Shown in pieces: positions 55,695 to 64,000 of a DNA stretch of 64,000 nt (positions within the stretch are counted from its first letter, which is position 1; each line of letters opens with the position of its first letter). Source of the DNA: Bacteroidota bacterium. Lineage in GTDB: Bacteria > Bacteroidota > Bacteroidia > Chitinophagales > Chitinophagaceae. The notes under the pieces were generated by a model, which was given only the letters and a program-made list of their open reading frames with translations, was not told the origin of the DNA and ran no database searches. A program made the translations under genes and the position numbers. The DNA is taken from positions 1 through 64,000 of the forward strand of contig JAEYWX010000001.1 of the NCBI GenBank assembly GCA_023428755.1, read 5' to 3'.

Positions 55695-55729
55695 AAAAAA
55701 TCCATCAGCGGTTCACTGATGGATTTTTA
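55695..55729 (-). terminator. Terminator between the korA-type gene and the RidA-like gene
   Basis: A perfect 12-bp stem (AAAATCCATCAG with CTGATGGATTTT) with a 7-nt loop and A/T runs lies 20 bp after the oxidoreductase stop and 50 bp before the RidA-like start. Confidence 0.85.
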
Positions 55730-55748
55730 TTTATTCAAACATATCTAC

Positions 55749-57593
55749 TTACAAATACTGCTGCAACTCTTCGATCAATTCGCCTTTTGTAATAGGTACA
55801 CCTTTGATCTTGTTGTAACCTTTTGCATCTACAAAATAAACGTCACGGATAATTTTGATCAATTGTCCGTTGTTGATCTCGGGAATCAATACCGTTTCGT
55901 AGTTACTTAATATTTCACCCAAGTTACGTGGGAACGGGCGGATATAACGGAGATGTGCATGCGCTACTGATTTTCCCTGCGCCTGCAATTCTGCACAGGC
56001 ACTTTTAATAGCACCATATGTACTGCCCCAACCAAGAATCAATACTTTGCCTTTTTCAGGGCCACTGTCTAACTGCTGCAACGGAATATGCTCTGCAATT
56101 TTATCTACTTTGGCCTGTCTTGTTTTCACCATGTGCTGGTGGTTATCGGCATCGTAACTGATGTTACCGGTAATGTCTTGTTTTTCCAATCCGCCGATGC
56201 GGTGTTCCAGTCCGGGTGTACCGGGAATTGCCCATGGACGAACGAGTTTATCATCACGCTTGTACGGTTGTAATTTTTCTTCGCCCTCATCCAATCCCTG
56301 TTTGAATTTTACGTGGATCTCCGGCAAATCGGCACTTTGCGGAAACTTCCAGGGTTCGGCACCGTTGGCAATATAACCGTCGCTTAAAAAAATAACAGGC
56401 GTCATATGCTGTACTGAAATGCGGGCCGCTTCATACACCGCATCAAAACAATCAGCAGGAGTAGAAGCAGAAATAATCGGCATTGGGCATTCACCGTTCC
56501 GTCCGTAATAGGCCTGCATCAAATCACTCTGCTCTGTTTTGGTAGGCAATCCTGTTGACGGACCACCACGTTGGATATTAATAATGAGCAACGGAATTTC
56601 CAACATTACTGCCAAACCCATTGCTTCACCTTTTAATGCAATACCGGGACCACTGCTGGTAGTTACCGCCAGCGATCCGCCATATGCAGCACCAATGGCT
56701 GAAGTGATCGCCGCAATTTCATCTTCGGCCTGGAATGTTTTTACACCAAAGGCTTTGTACTTACTCAGATCGTGCAGAATATCAGAAGCAGGAGTAATGG
56801 GATATGAACCGAGGAATAATTGCAAGCCGCTTTTTTGCGATGCCGCAATCAATCCAAAACTTACAGCCTGGTTACCCATAATGGAACGGTACATGCCCGG
56901 TTCCATTTTTGCTTTTTCTACTTTATACGTTGTGGTAAATGTTTCGGTGGTATCGCCGTAATTATAGCCCGCCTGTAACACACGGATGTTACTTTCAAGA
57001 ATCTCAGGTTTCTTGCCAAACTTCTCCCGTAAGAATGAAATGGTATTCTCCATATCACGGTTGTACATCCAATACAAAAAGCCCAATACAAACATATTCT
57101 TTGCACGGTCTTTTTCTTTCATCCCCATCGTAATGTCGGCCAGGGCTTCACGTGTAAGTTTGGTTACATCAATTTTGATTACCTCATAATTGCTGAGGCT
57201 GTCGTTTTCCAGCGGATTCACTCCTTCTGGATAATTCGCCAAGCGGAGATTCTTCGCATCAAAGCCATCAGTATTGGCAATGATCTTTCCACCTTTTTTA
57301 ATAGCGGTAAGATTTGCCTTGAGGGCGGCAGCATTCATCGCCACCAACACATCGCACTCATCACCGGGGGTAAACACATTATCACTGCTGAAACGCAATT
57401 GATAACCACTTACTCCGGCAAGGGTTCCTTGTGGGGCACGAATTTCGGCAGGAAAATCGGGGAAGGTGGCAAGGTCAATTCCCATCAACGCCGTATTGTT
57501 GGTGAACTGGCTGCCCGTTAACTGCATACCATCACCACTGTCGCCTGCAAACTTGATTACTACATCGTTTAATAATTCCTGAGTTCTTGTCAT
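55749..57593 (-). CDS. 2-oxoacid:acceptor oxidoreductase, fused gamma-alpha subunit
   Basis: This is a 614-residue subunit of a KorA/PorA-type enzyme. Residues about 1-190 are the gamma domain (IKFAGDSGDGMQLTGSQF, APQGTLAGVSGYQ). From about residue 235 the ThDP pyrimidine domain follows, with FLGSYPITPASDILHDLS, FQAEDEIAAITSAIGAAYGG and QRGGPSTGLPTKTEQSDL. With a beta subunit it oxidises 2-oxoglutarate or pyruvate to acyl-CoA using ferredoxin. No beta subunit gene adjoins; a terminator follows at once. A TAACTTTG -7 element lies 7 nt before the ATG. Confidence 0.92.
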   Translation of the reverse strand: MTRTQELLNDVVIKFAGDSGDGMQLTGSQFTNNTALMGIDLATFPDFPAEIRAPQGTLAGVSGYQLRFSSDNVFTPGDECDVLVAMNAAALKANLTAIKKGGKIIANTDGFDAKNLRLANYPEGVNPLENDSLSNYEVIKIDVTKLTREALADITMGMKEKDRAKNMFVLGFLYWMYNRDMENTISFLREKFGKKPEILESNIRVLQAGYNYGDTTETFTTTYKVEKAKMEPGMYRSIMGNQAVSFGLIAASQKSGLQLFLGSYPITPASDILHDLSKYKAFGVKTFQAEDEIAAITSAIGAAYGGSLAVTTSSGPGIALKGEAMGLAVMLEIPLLIINIQRGGPSTGLPTKTEQSDLMQAYYGRNGECPMPIISASTPADCFDAVYEAARISVQHMTPVIFLSDGYIANGAEPWKFPQSADLPEIHVKFKQGLDEGEEKLQPYKRDDKLVRPWAIPGTPGLEHRIGGLEKQDITGNISYDADNHQHMVKTRQAKVDKIAEHIPLQQLDSGPEKGKVLILGWGSTYGAIKSACAELQAQGKSVAHAHLRYIRPFPRNLGEILSNYETVLIPEINNGQLIKIIRDVYFVDAKGYNKIKGVPITKGELIEELQQYL

Positions 57594-57600
57594 AGCATCG

Positions 57601-57608
57601 CAAAGTTA
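57601..57608 (-). promoter_or_regulatory. Putative -7 element of the oxidoreductase gene
   Basis: The minus strand reads TAACTTTG, a perfect TAnnTTTG match, 7 nt before the ATG at 57593. Confidence 0.5.
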
Positions 57609-57767
57609 GGTGTGCCCAAGCTATGAAAAAATTTAACTCGTCTGTTATTCTCCTGATTTTTTTCATAGGTCAGTTTCCTGAAAACCTGTAATTTCCCAGC
57701 GACCGGATTTTGACGCTTTTCGTATTGAAAGGATCGCCTGCACCGTTCGCCTTGTTAATGCAAGTTT

Positions 57768-58748
57768 ATGAATCATCATTCGCCTCGATCGATCGCAGAA
57801 AAAGCAGCCTTTGCAGAAAGCAAGCCGGCCGTTAGTGCCCACCAACGCTCTGCTTACGAAAAAGCAAAAGCATACCGGGAACGCCGCATCTCGTTGAACG
57901 CTTTGCTGAAAGATGCGTTTCTTATGTTGATCGGTATATTTTCAGCCGCTTTTGGATTGAAAGCGTTTTTAATTCCCAACCGGTTTATTGATGGGGGCGC
58001 CACCGGTATTGCCCTGCTTACCAACGAACTTTCAAAACTTCCATTCCCATTACTGTTATTGCTTGTAAATACGCCCTTTGTATTGTTTGGCTATCGTATT
58101 CTCGGCAGAGTGTTTTTCATTAAAACATCCATTGCAATTGTAACGCTTGCACTGGTAACGGCATTTGTAAGTTTTCCTGAAGTAACGCACGACAAATTAC
58201 TGGTGGCCATTTTTGGCGGTTTCTTTTTAGGCGCCGGTATTGGCTTTGCCATCCGGGGTGGTTCGGTGATCGATGGTACGGAAGTAATGGCCTTGTTTGT
58301 AAGTAAAAAAATTGGAGGCTCTGTTGGCGATATAATTCTTATCATTAATGTGATGGTGTTTTCGGCGGCAGCGTCTATCCTGTCGATCGATACGGCGATG
58401 TATGCCCTCATTACCTACCTGGCTGCTGCTAAAACTGTTGACTTTGTTGCCGAAGGAATAGAGGAGTACACCGGCGTTACCATTGTTTCAACCCATAGCG
58501 AAGAGATCAGCTATATGGTAACACACCAACTGGGCCGGGGCGTTACGGTGTACAAAGGAAAAGGTGGATTTGGCACCAAAGGATATGCGGATGAACGTGA
58601 TATTATTTACTCTGTTGTTACACGTTTGGAAATCAATCGCATTAAAACAGAAGTGCAAAAAATTGATCCCAATGCATTTATGGTGATGAGCAGCATCAAA
58701 GATGTTAAAGGCGGATTGATTAAGAAAAGAAGACTAAAAGGAAATTAA
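57768..58748 (+). CDS. YitT family membrane protein
   Basis: This is a 326-residue protein. A charged cytosolic N-terminus of about 50 residues precedes five or six membrane helices (FGLKAFLIPNRFIDGGATGIALL, FFLGAGIGFAIRGGSVIDGTE). The last 80 residues form a DUF2179-type cytosolic domain (GRGVTVYKGKGGFGTKGY). Family members are widespread inner-membrane proteins without a settled substrate. Confidence 0.92.
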   Translation: MNHHSPRSIAEKAAFAESKPAVSAHQRSAYEKAKAYRERRISLNALLKDAFLMLIGIFSAAFGLKAFLIPNRFIDGGATGIALLTNELSKLPFPLLLLLVNTPFVLFGYRILGRVFFIKTSIAIVTLALVTAFVSFPEVTHDKLLVAIFGGFFLGAGIGFAIRGGSVIDGTEVMALFVSKKIGGSVGDIILIINVMVFSAAASILSIDTAMYALITYLAAAKTVDFVAEGIEEYTGVTIVSTHSEEISYMVTHQLGRGVTVYKGKGGFGTKGYADERDIIYSVVTRLEINRIKTEVQKIDPNAFMVMSSIKDVKGGLIKKRRLKGN

Positions 58749-58832
58749 ACGCAAACAGAAAAAAACTTTACAAAATTGTCAGTTGCAGAAGGCTGGACTG
58801 ATAATTGATACACACTCTTTAAACTTACAACT

Positions 58833-59132
58833 ATGGTCAACCCCAAACACATCGCAACGTTTCTGCTGGGAGCAGCAGCCGGTTATGCATTGTTCAAGTA
58901 CAACAGTATGACCGATGAAGAAAAGGAAAAAATGTATGCTGATTTAAAAGAAAAAGCCAATAAGCTGAAAGAGGAAGCCGAACAATCGTTCTACAAGGCA
59001 GGTGATTATTTTGAAGAGCTGAAAACAAAAGGCTCTGAAAATATGAAGGATTATATGAGCGAGGCCGAAGGGATTTTCAATGACCTGTTTAAGAAAAAAA
59101 GCGACGGCGAAAAAGGCACAACGTCTGTTTAA
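58833..59132 (+). CDS. YtxH domain protein
   Basis: This is a 99-residue protein with one short membrane helix near the N-terminus (ATFLLGAAAGYALFKY), followed by a long charged amphipathic helix rich in K, E and D. It matches the YtxH/gas-vesicle-like general stress family in layout. It lies 84 bp after yitT and ends at a terminator. Envelope stress association is known for relatives; no specific role is visible. Confidence 0.8.
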   Translation: MVNPKHIATFLLGAAAGYALFKYNSMTDEEKEKMYADLKEKANKLKEEAEQSFYKAGDYFEELKTKGSENMKDYMSEAEGIFNDLFKKKSDGEKGTTSV

Positions 59133-59150
59133 GTAACACAATGAATTTAC

Positions 59151-59182
59151 AAACCTCACAGACAATTACTGTGAGGTTTTTT
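59151..59182 (+). terminator. Terminator after the YtxH gene
   Basis: A perfect 11-bp stem (AAACCTCACAG with CTGTGAGGTTT, 7-nt loop) is followed by a T-run. Confidence 0.85.
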
Positions 59183-59271
59183 CATTTACAGAATCTTTAA
59201 CGAAAGCGTTCTTGCAAAACAATTGCCCACCTGTTATCTTCATATTCAAATCAAATCAACAATACTTTTTT

Positions 59272-60135
59272 ATGAAACAACATGAATCATCGTCTGCCGA
59301 CGATGAAGGCGAGCCTGCCAACGCAGCCAACTATCTCCCCCACTTTTTTCTCTTTTTATTTTTCAGTAGTTGCACCTACAACACGAGCAATAACGAGTTG
59401 CCGCTAACAATTACACCTGTTGTACAAGCCATGCCCGTTCCGGACAAAGAACCACCAGCTCCGCCAAAAAAGAAAAAGAAGATCTACATCACTTTCGACG
59501 ATGGACCCAACAAAGGAACACGACAGGTACTTCGTGTGATCAATGAAGAACAGGTTCCTGCAAGTTTTTTTGTAGTAGGTGAACACGTGTATGGAAGCAA
59601 AGAACAGCAAGCCACCTGGGACAGCCTGCAACGAAGTGAATGGGTGGAAATTTGCAACCACAGTTACACCCATGCGCACAACCGGTTCTCAAAATTTTAC
59701 AGCAACGATACCGGTGTAGTTGCTGATTTTAAACGAACGGATGATTCCCTGCAACTCAAGAACAACATTGCACGAACACCCGGACGGAATATCTGGCGAA
59801 CGGCAATCATTAATGCAACTGATATCGAAAAAAGCAAGGCTGCTGCCGATTCGCTGTACAATGCAGGCTTTGTTGTTGTTGGTTGGGATATTGAATGGCA
59901 TTTTAATGATTCATTGAAGCTGAAACAAAGCAGCGATGAAATGATCAAACAGGTAGACAGTGCTTTCTTTTACAACCGAACCAAAACAGCCGATCATATG
60001 GTACTGCTTACACACGACCAGGCCTTTGCTGATTCGATTGATGTTGCTTCGCTTCGGCATTTTATTCAACATATCAAAACAAAAAGCGACTACCAGATCG
60101 AATTTGTGAGCCGTTACCCCGGATTGAAGCAATAA
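59272..60135 (+). CDS. Polysaccharide deacetylase lipoprotein (NodB domain)
   Basis: This is a 287-residue protein from ATG 59272. Residues about 85-287 form the NodB domain: YITFDDGPNKGT, EICNHSYTHAH (two metal His), RTPGRNIWR, VVGWDIEWHF and VLLTHDQ. A lipobox-like FLFLFFSSC ends at about residue 34, but the 20 residues before the hydrophobic run are acidic (SSSADDEGEP), which is atypical for a signal peptide. That acidic stretch is encoded by a small palindromic DNA segment at 59288-59305, so it may be a later insertion. A proline/lysine linker joins it to the enzyme. Confidence 0.85.
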   Translation: MKQHESSSADDEGEPANAANYLPHFFLFLFFSSCTYNTSNNELPLTITPVVQAMPVPDKEPPAPPKKKKKIYITFDDGPNKGTRQVLRVINEEQVPASFFVVGEHVYGSKEQQATWDSLQRSEWVEICNHSYTHAHNRFSKFYSNDTGVVADFKRTDDSLQLKNNIARTPGRNIWRTAIINATDIEKSKAAADSLYNAGFVVVGWDIEWHFNDSLKLKQSSDEMIKQVDSAFFYNRTKTADHMVLLTHDQAFADSIDVASLRHFIQHIKTKSDYQIEFVSRYPGLKQ

Positions 60136-60174
60136 AAAATTATCCGTTAACTTTACGTTCCTAAAATTTATACC

Positions 60175-60936
60175 ATGTCGTTATTCAAATCAGGTAATCC
60201 TACGCTCAGTGAAAAACAATTTCAATCAACCAATACAGTTTACAGCGGCGAAACCATGACCGTTCGTGGCACCATGAACAAGTTTGGTTTCTTAATGCTG
60301 ATGGTAATGGCCGGTGCTGCATTTGCCTGGCAGTGGTTTGATGCAGGTAAAAACATTATGCCCTTGGTAATTGGCGGTGCATTGGGTGGACTGGTGATAG
60401 CGCTGGTGATCACTTTCAAAAAAGAATGGAGTCCGTTTCTGGCACCTGCCTATGCAATTGTAGAAGGTCTTTTCGTTGGAGGCATTTCTGCCTACTTCAA
60501 TTTTATGTTCCAGGAAAAATATCCCGGCATTATTACGCATGCAGTTTTATTAACGTTTGCAGTAGCCGCCAGTATGTACCTGTTGTACACATTACGCATC
60601 ATTAAAGTAACAGAACGTTTCCGTTCCATCATATTTGTAGCAACAGCAAGTATTGCAGTGTTCTACCTGCTTTCATGGATACTGAGTTTCTTTGGTATTC
60701 ATTTTTCATTCCTGTCATCTACCAATGGTTCGATGTTCAGTATCATTTTTTCATTGGCCGTTATTGCCATTGCTGCATTGAACCTGCTGCTTGATTTTGA
60801 TATGATCGAAAAAGGAAGTGAAATGGGTGCGCCGAAATTTATGGAATGGTATGGTGCATTTGGATTGCTGGTGACATTGGTATGGTTGTATCTTGAAATC
60901 CTTCGTTTACTGGCTAAGATGAACAGCCGGAAATAA
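60175..60936 (+). CDS. Bax inhibitor-1 / YccA family membrane protein
   Basis: This is a 253-residue protein with seven hydrophobic helices after a polar N-terminus of about 40 residues. Family features are APAYAIVEGLFVGGISAYFN and the penultimate LNLLLDFDMIEKGSEMGAPKFMEWY, which holds acidic residues implicated in calcium leak in relatives. TAACTTTA at 60148-60155 with TTG 21 bp upstream is a plausible promoter. A terminator follows. Confidence 0.92.
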   Translation: MSLFKSGNPTLSEKQFQSTNTVYSGETMTVRGTMNKFGFLMLMVMAGAAFAWQWFDAGKNIMPLVIGGALGGLVIALVITFKKEWSPFLAPAYAIVEGLFVGGISAYFNFMFQEKYPGIITHAVLLTFAVAASMYLLYTLRIIKVTERFRSIIFVATASIAVFYLLSWILSFFGIHFSFLSSTNGSMFSIIFSLAVIAIAALNLLLDFDMIEKGSEMGAPKFMEWYGAFGLLVTLVWLYLEILRLLAKMNSRK

Positions 60937-60956
60937 AAACAACAGAACTACTTTTC

Positions 60957-60985
60957 AAAGCCACGCTTGATGCGTGGCTTTTTTT
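60957..60985 (+). terminator. Terminator after the Bax inhibitor-1 gene
   Basis: A perfect 10-bp stem (AAAGCCACGC with GCGTGGCTTT, 5-nt loop) is followed by a T-run. Confidence 0.85.
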
Positions 60986-61051
60986 GTGTACATCCCATTC
61001 GAGACTGTAATAAAGTTTTTGCTATCTTCCTTATCCTAAAACCAAAGCCAT

Positions 61052-63106
61052 ATGAGTGAGCAAAAGTTCCAACCCTTTGTTCCGGATGACAGCAAGATGC
61101 CTGAGTTCACCATTAAAAGTGTACTGGTAGGTGCTGCGTTCGGAATTATTTTTGGTGCATCAACCGTTTATCTTGCATTGAAAGCAGGTTTAACTGTAAG
61201 TGCCTCCATTCCCATTGCTGTTATTGCCATTACATTGGGAAGATGGTTTTTAAAAACCACCATTCTCGAAAACAACATCATTCAAACAACCGGAAGTGCT
61301 GGCGAAAGTATTGCAGCAGGCGTAGTGTTTACACTGCCCGGATTTTTATTTTTGAGTGAAAAAGACAGTTCGCAATTCTTCAATTACTTTACCATTCTTA
61401 CGCTTGCCATTTTTGGTGGCATCCTCGGTACGTTGATGATGATTCCGCTTCGACGATCCTTGATTGTAAAAGAACATGGAACACTTCCCTATCCGGAGGG
61501 AACGGCATGCGCCAGTGTATTAAAGGCCGGTGAACGGGGCGGTGATTTTGCCAAAACAGCGTTTATGGGATTAGGATTTGCATTTGGATATGCCATTCTT
61601 CAAAAGATCTTTCATGTAATTGCTGAAACACCTTTCTGGATGACGAAGCAGGCGAATAAATTTTTCCCTTCAGCCAAAATAAGCGGAGAAATTACACCGG
61701 AGTATTTGGGTGTGGGTTATATCATTGGGCCAAAGATCAGTGGTGTGCTGGTGGCCGGTGGTGTTATTGCGTGGTTTGCATTTACACCGTTAATGGCATC
61801 GCTTGTTCCTGCCGATACCATTGCATTACAATTGGTGAAGCTTGGATACCTTGGCAGCATGGATGTTGCTGGTGGCCCCGGTGGGTGGGATCCGGTTACC
61901 CATTCATTTGCTGATTATTCAACAGCGATCTATCGTGCTTATATCCGGCAGATCGGTGCAGGAGCTGTAGCAGCAGGTGGTTTTATTACACTCATCAAAA
62001 CAATTCCTACCATTATCTCTTCATTCAGAAGCAGCATTGGTTCTATTAAAAAACAAGATGATGTTCCGGTAGAAGTAAAACGTACCGAACGTGATCTCAA
62101 TATTAAGATCGTTGGTATCGGCAGTTTGGTATTGATCTTACTGATGGCCATATTGCCGCAAGTGCCCGGTGATAATATCGGAAGTAAATTACTATTGGGT
62201 TTACTGGTGGTGATCTTCGGGGCATTTTTTGTAACAGTATCATCACGCATTGTAGGGTTGATCGGTTCTTCCAATAATCCCATCAGTGGTATGACCATTG
62301 CTACATTGATGGGCACTTGTCTCATCTTTATTGCAGTTGGCTGGACCGGCAAATTTTATGAACCAATGGCATTGGTTGTGGGTGGTATGATTTGTATTGC
62401 TGCTGCCAACGCAGGCGCTACTTCACAGGATTTAAAAACGGGATACATTGTAGGTGCTACACCAAAGTATCAACAGATCGCTTTGTTTGTTGGCGCCATT
62501 GTTTCCTCTATTGCTATTGGTGCAACCATTAAAGTATTGGATACACCAACAGCTGAAATGCTTTCGCAGGGAATTACACATGCCATTGGCACCGATAAAT
62601 ATCCTGCACCGCAGGGAACATTAATGGCAACACTCATCAAAGGAATTTTATCATTTAATCTCGATTGGCAGTTTGTATTGGTGGGTGTGTTTATCGCTAT
62701 TACAATGGAGTTGTGCGGCATTAAATCGCTGAGTTTTGCAGTGGGTTTGTATTTGCCTTTATCAACTACACTTCCCATTTTTATTGGCGGTGCCATTCGT
62801 GGTATTGTTGATATGAAGAAAAAGAAATCAGGTGAAGTATTGTCTGCAGAGGAGGAAGATCTTGGTAAGGGTAACTTGTTTGCAACAGGATTAGTTGCGG
62901 GTGGTGCATTGGCAGGTGTTGTAGTCGCTATACTGTCAGTAAATGATTCAATTGCGGCAGGACTTGGAAAGGTAAATGCAGAGCATGGTCTTGTTGGCAG
63001 TCTTGGACAAAACGGATATTACCTGCTTGGTGCATTGTTCTTTGCTGTGATGGGCTTTACACTCTACCGTATCGGCATTAAGAAAACGCAAAAGCTGAAC
63101 GAATAA
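61052..63106 (+). CDS. OPT family oligopeptide transporter
   Basis: This is a 684-residue membrane protein with about 16 hydrophobic helices. Typical OPT pieces are [21 protein letters not shown] near the N-terminus, [19 protein letters not shown], and [38 protein letters not shown] is another conserved block. It should import short peptides or metal chelates across the inner membrane by proton symport; the substrate is not evident. It is monocistronic with a terminator. Confidence 0.94.
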   Translation: MSEQKFQPFVPDDSKMPEFTIKSVLVGAAFGIIFGASTVYLALKAGLTVSASIPIAVIAITLGRWFLKTTILENNIIQTTGSAGESIAAGVVFTLPGFLFLSEKDSSQFFNYFTILTLAIFGGILGTLMMIPLRRSLIVKEHGTLPYPEGTACASVLKAGERGGDFAKTAFMGLGFAFGYAILQKIFHVIAETPFWMTKQANKFFPSAKISGEITPEYLGVGYIIGPKISGVLVAGGVIAWFAFTPLMASLVPADTIALQLVKLGYLGSMDVAGGPGGWDPVTHSFADYSTAIYRAYIRQIGAGAVAAGGFITLIKTIPTIISSFRSSIGSIKKQDDVPVEVKRTERDLNIKIVGIGSLVLILLMAILPQVPGDNIGSKLLLGLLVVIFGAFFVTVSSRIVGLIGSSNNPISGMTIATLMGTCLIFIAVGWTGKFYEPMALVVGGMICIAAANAGATSQDLKTGYIVGATPKYQQIALFVGAIVSSIAIGATIKVLDTPTAEMLSQGITHAIGTDKYPAPQGTLMATLIKGILSFNLDWQFVLVGVFIAITMELCGIKSLSFAVGLYLPLSTTLPIFIGGAIRGIVDMKKKKSGEVLSAEEEDLGKGNLFATGLVAGGALAGVVVAILSVNDSIAAGLGKVNAEHGLVGSLGQNGYYLLGALFFAVMGFTLYRIGIKKTQKLNE

Positions 63107-63143
63107 TGCAACAGCAAATCTTGCACATAACTTCATACAAAAC

Positions 63144-63170
63144 AAAAAGCCTCCGCAAGGGGGCTTTCTT
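63144..63170 (+). terminator. Terminator after the OPT gene
   Basis: A 9-bp stem with one G-T pair (AAAGCCTCC with GGGGGCTTT, loop GCAA) is followed by CTTGTTTT. Confidence 0.75.
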
Positions 63171-63217
63171 GTTTTAAACTACAACTATGCGAACGGGTTA
63201 GTAAGTACGTGTATTGA

Positions 63218-64000
63218 TCAGATCAATCCAAGGAATGAAGCTGCTGCTTTTGCCTGACGAAGCATGAAAAATTCCGGTGCCGGTTGAGTGGCAATTTCTT
63301 CATACAGGGCTGTGTATTTATTGGTGATGTTATCGATGCTGTATTTGTATCGCATTTTCCAGCCGTTGTTCACCAGCTGATCACGGTACGCTTCATTTTC
63401 AATTACATTTAAAATTCCACGACGTATGTCCAGAATATTATACGGATTTACTTTGCAGGCAGCATCATCTGAAATTTCATCCATTGGAGAAATACGGCTT
63501 GTTACCAAGGGACGCCCCACAGCACATGCTTCCAGAATCGGTAAACCAAAACCTTCATAGGTTGAAGCAAACACCACCATATCACACAAAATGTATTGAC
63601 GTTTCAATTCATCAAATGACAGATTGGTATGTGTTTTAAAATCAATTTTATTTTCCTGCAGTACGAGTTGTGTTTCCACATCAAGGCTGCCGATAATATG
63701 CAATTCACAATTCAAACCCTTCAATGCTTTTGCCAGGTTGTGAATGTTTTTATTTTCTTTTGTTCCGATTTGAAGGATGCGGGGCTTTTGTGCATTGAAT
63801 TGCTTTGGTGCAAATTCAAAACGTGGATCAAAGAAATTAGGAACCACCTTTACTTTACTCTCTCTTACACCTGTAAGTTTAATCAGTTCACGTTTTGTTT
63901 TTTCGCTGATCACTGTTACCGTGTTTGCACGCCACATGGGTAACTGGTACCAGAAGAATTTAAACATCCAGTATTTCAGATTCCACTTGTTATACTTGGT
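63218..64000 (-). CDS. GT4-type glycosyltransferase, 5' end beyond the window
   Basis: At least 260 residues lie in the window, and the frame stays open to base 64000, so the N-terminal part is outside. It has the C-terminal half of a GT-B enzyme: VTVISEKTKRELIKLTG, PRILQIGTKENKNIH (nucleotide-sugar domain start), and FASTYEGFGLPILEACAVG, the E-x7-E motif of retaining GT4 enzymes. It transfers a sugar from a nucleotide donor, probably in surface glycan synthesis. An internal Met at 63967 is not the true start because upstream residues fit the fold. Confidence 0.9.
   Translation of the reverse strand, partial: TKYNKWNLKYWMFKFFWYQLPMWRANTVTVISEKTKRELIKLTGVRESKVKVVPNFFDPRFEFAPKQFNAQKPRILQIGTKENKNIHNLAKALKGLNCELHIIGSLDVETQLVLQENKIDFKTHTNLSFDELKRQYILCDMVVFASTYEGFGLPILEACAVGRPLVTSRISPMDEISDDAACKVNPYNILDIRRGILNVIENEAYRDQLVNNGWKMRYKYSIDNITNKYTALYEEIATQPAPEFFMLRQAKAAASFLGLI

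Noticed and set aside
55646..55705. 20-codon upstream extension of the RidA-like gene
   Set aside because: It overlaps the terminator of the preceding gene, and the signal peptide starts at 55645.

Overview
The window comes from a member of the Bacteroidota, most probably the family Chitinophagaceae. The evidence is secreted proteins with type IX secretion (T9SS) C-terminal sorting domains, a TonB receptor with a CarboxypepD_reg-like N-terminus, LytS/LytTR two-component genes, Bacteroidota lipoboxes, and repeated promoter elements of the form TAnnTTTG. It looks like ordinary chromosome. I see no prophage, plasmid backbone, rRNA operon or CRISPR array.

Layout. 0-8.7 kb: two tandem paralogous T9SS cargo proteins, divergent from a secreted PQQ-type sugar dehydrogenase. 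8.7-16.9 kb: fumC, a GH29 alpha-L-fucosidase, a hypothetical gene split by an in-frame stop, an enoyl-CoA hydratase with a B12-binding subunit, a GT39-type glycosyltransferase, and gltX. 16.9-24.4 kb: an ARPP-1/DUF6569-like protein, a polysaccharide deacetylase, a lipoprotein, TatD, a GIY-YIG ORF wedged between a broken and an intact tRNA-Ser(GGA), and the acpP-fabF-rnc cluster. 24.4-29.6 kb: two tandem LytS-type kinases with one LytTR regulator, a rhodanese and a vanadium-haloperoxidase-like lipoprotein. 29.7-33.9 kb: atpBEFHA, without atpG. 34-40.2 kb: a nucleotidyltransferase with a small partner, an ABC exporter, a DUF5690 membrane protein, and a large secreted protein whose C-terminus looks caspase/CHAT-like.

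40.2-50.3 kb appears to be a phosphate-starvation locus: PhoB/PhoR-like pair, beta-helix lipoprotein, TonB receptor, porin O/P, DUF47 (PhoU-like) protein and PiT transporter. The divergent gap between receptor and porin (46755-47164) carries arrays of TTAACA-like hexamers at an exact 11-bp period, pointed at both genes. This is the arrangement of PhoB/PhoP binding sites. One array faces a -7 element followed about 115 nt later by a terminator-like hairpin, so a phosphate-controlled small RNA or attenuated leader is possible.

50.4-64 kb: rfbA, galE, an orphan C-terminal transketolase subunit, an SMP-30 lactonase lipoprotein, a secreted RidA-like protein, a KorA-type oxidoreductase alpha subunit without its beta partner, YitT, YtxH, a second polysaccharide deacetylase, a Bax-inhibitor-1 protein, an OPT transporter and a glycosyltransferase cut by the window edge.

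The most unusual items are the tRNA-Ser/GIY-YIG arrangement, the 11-bp-period arrays with the candidate small RNA, the cryptic caspase-like domain, and two genes broken by single-base changes. All calls come from reading the sequence; no database search was run.
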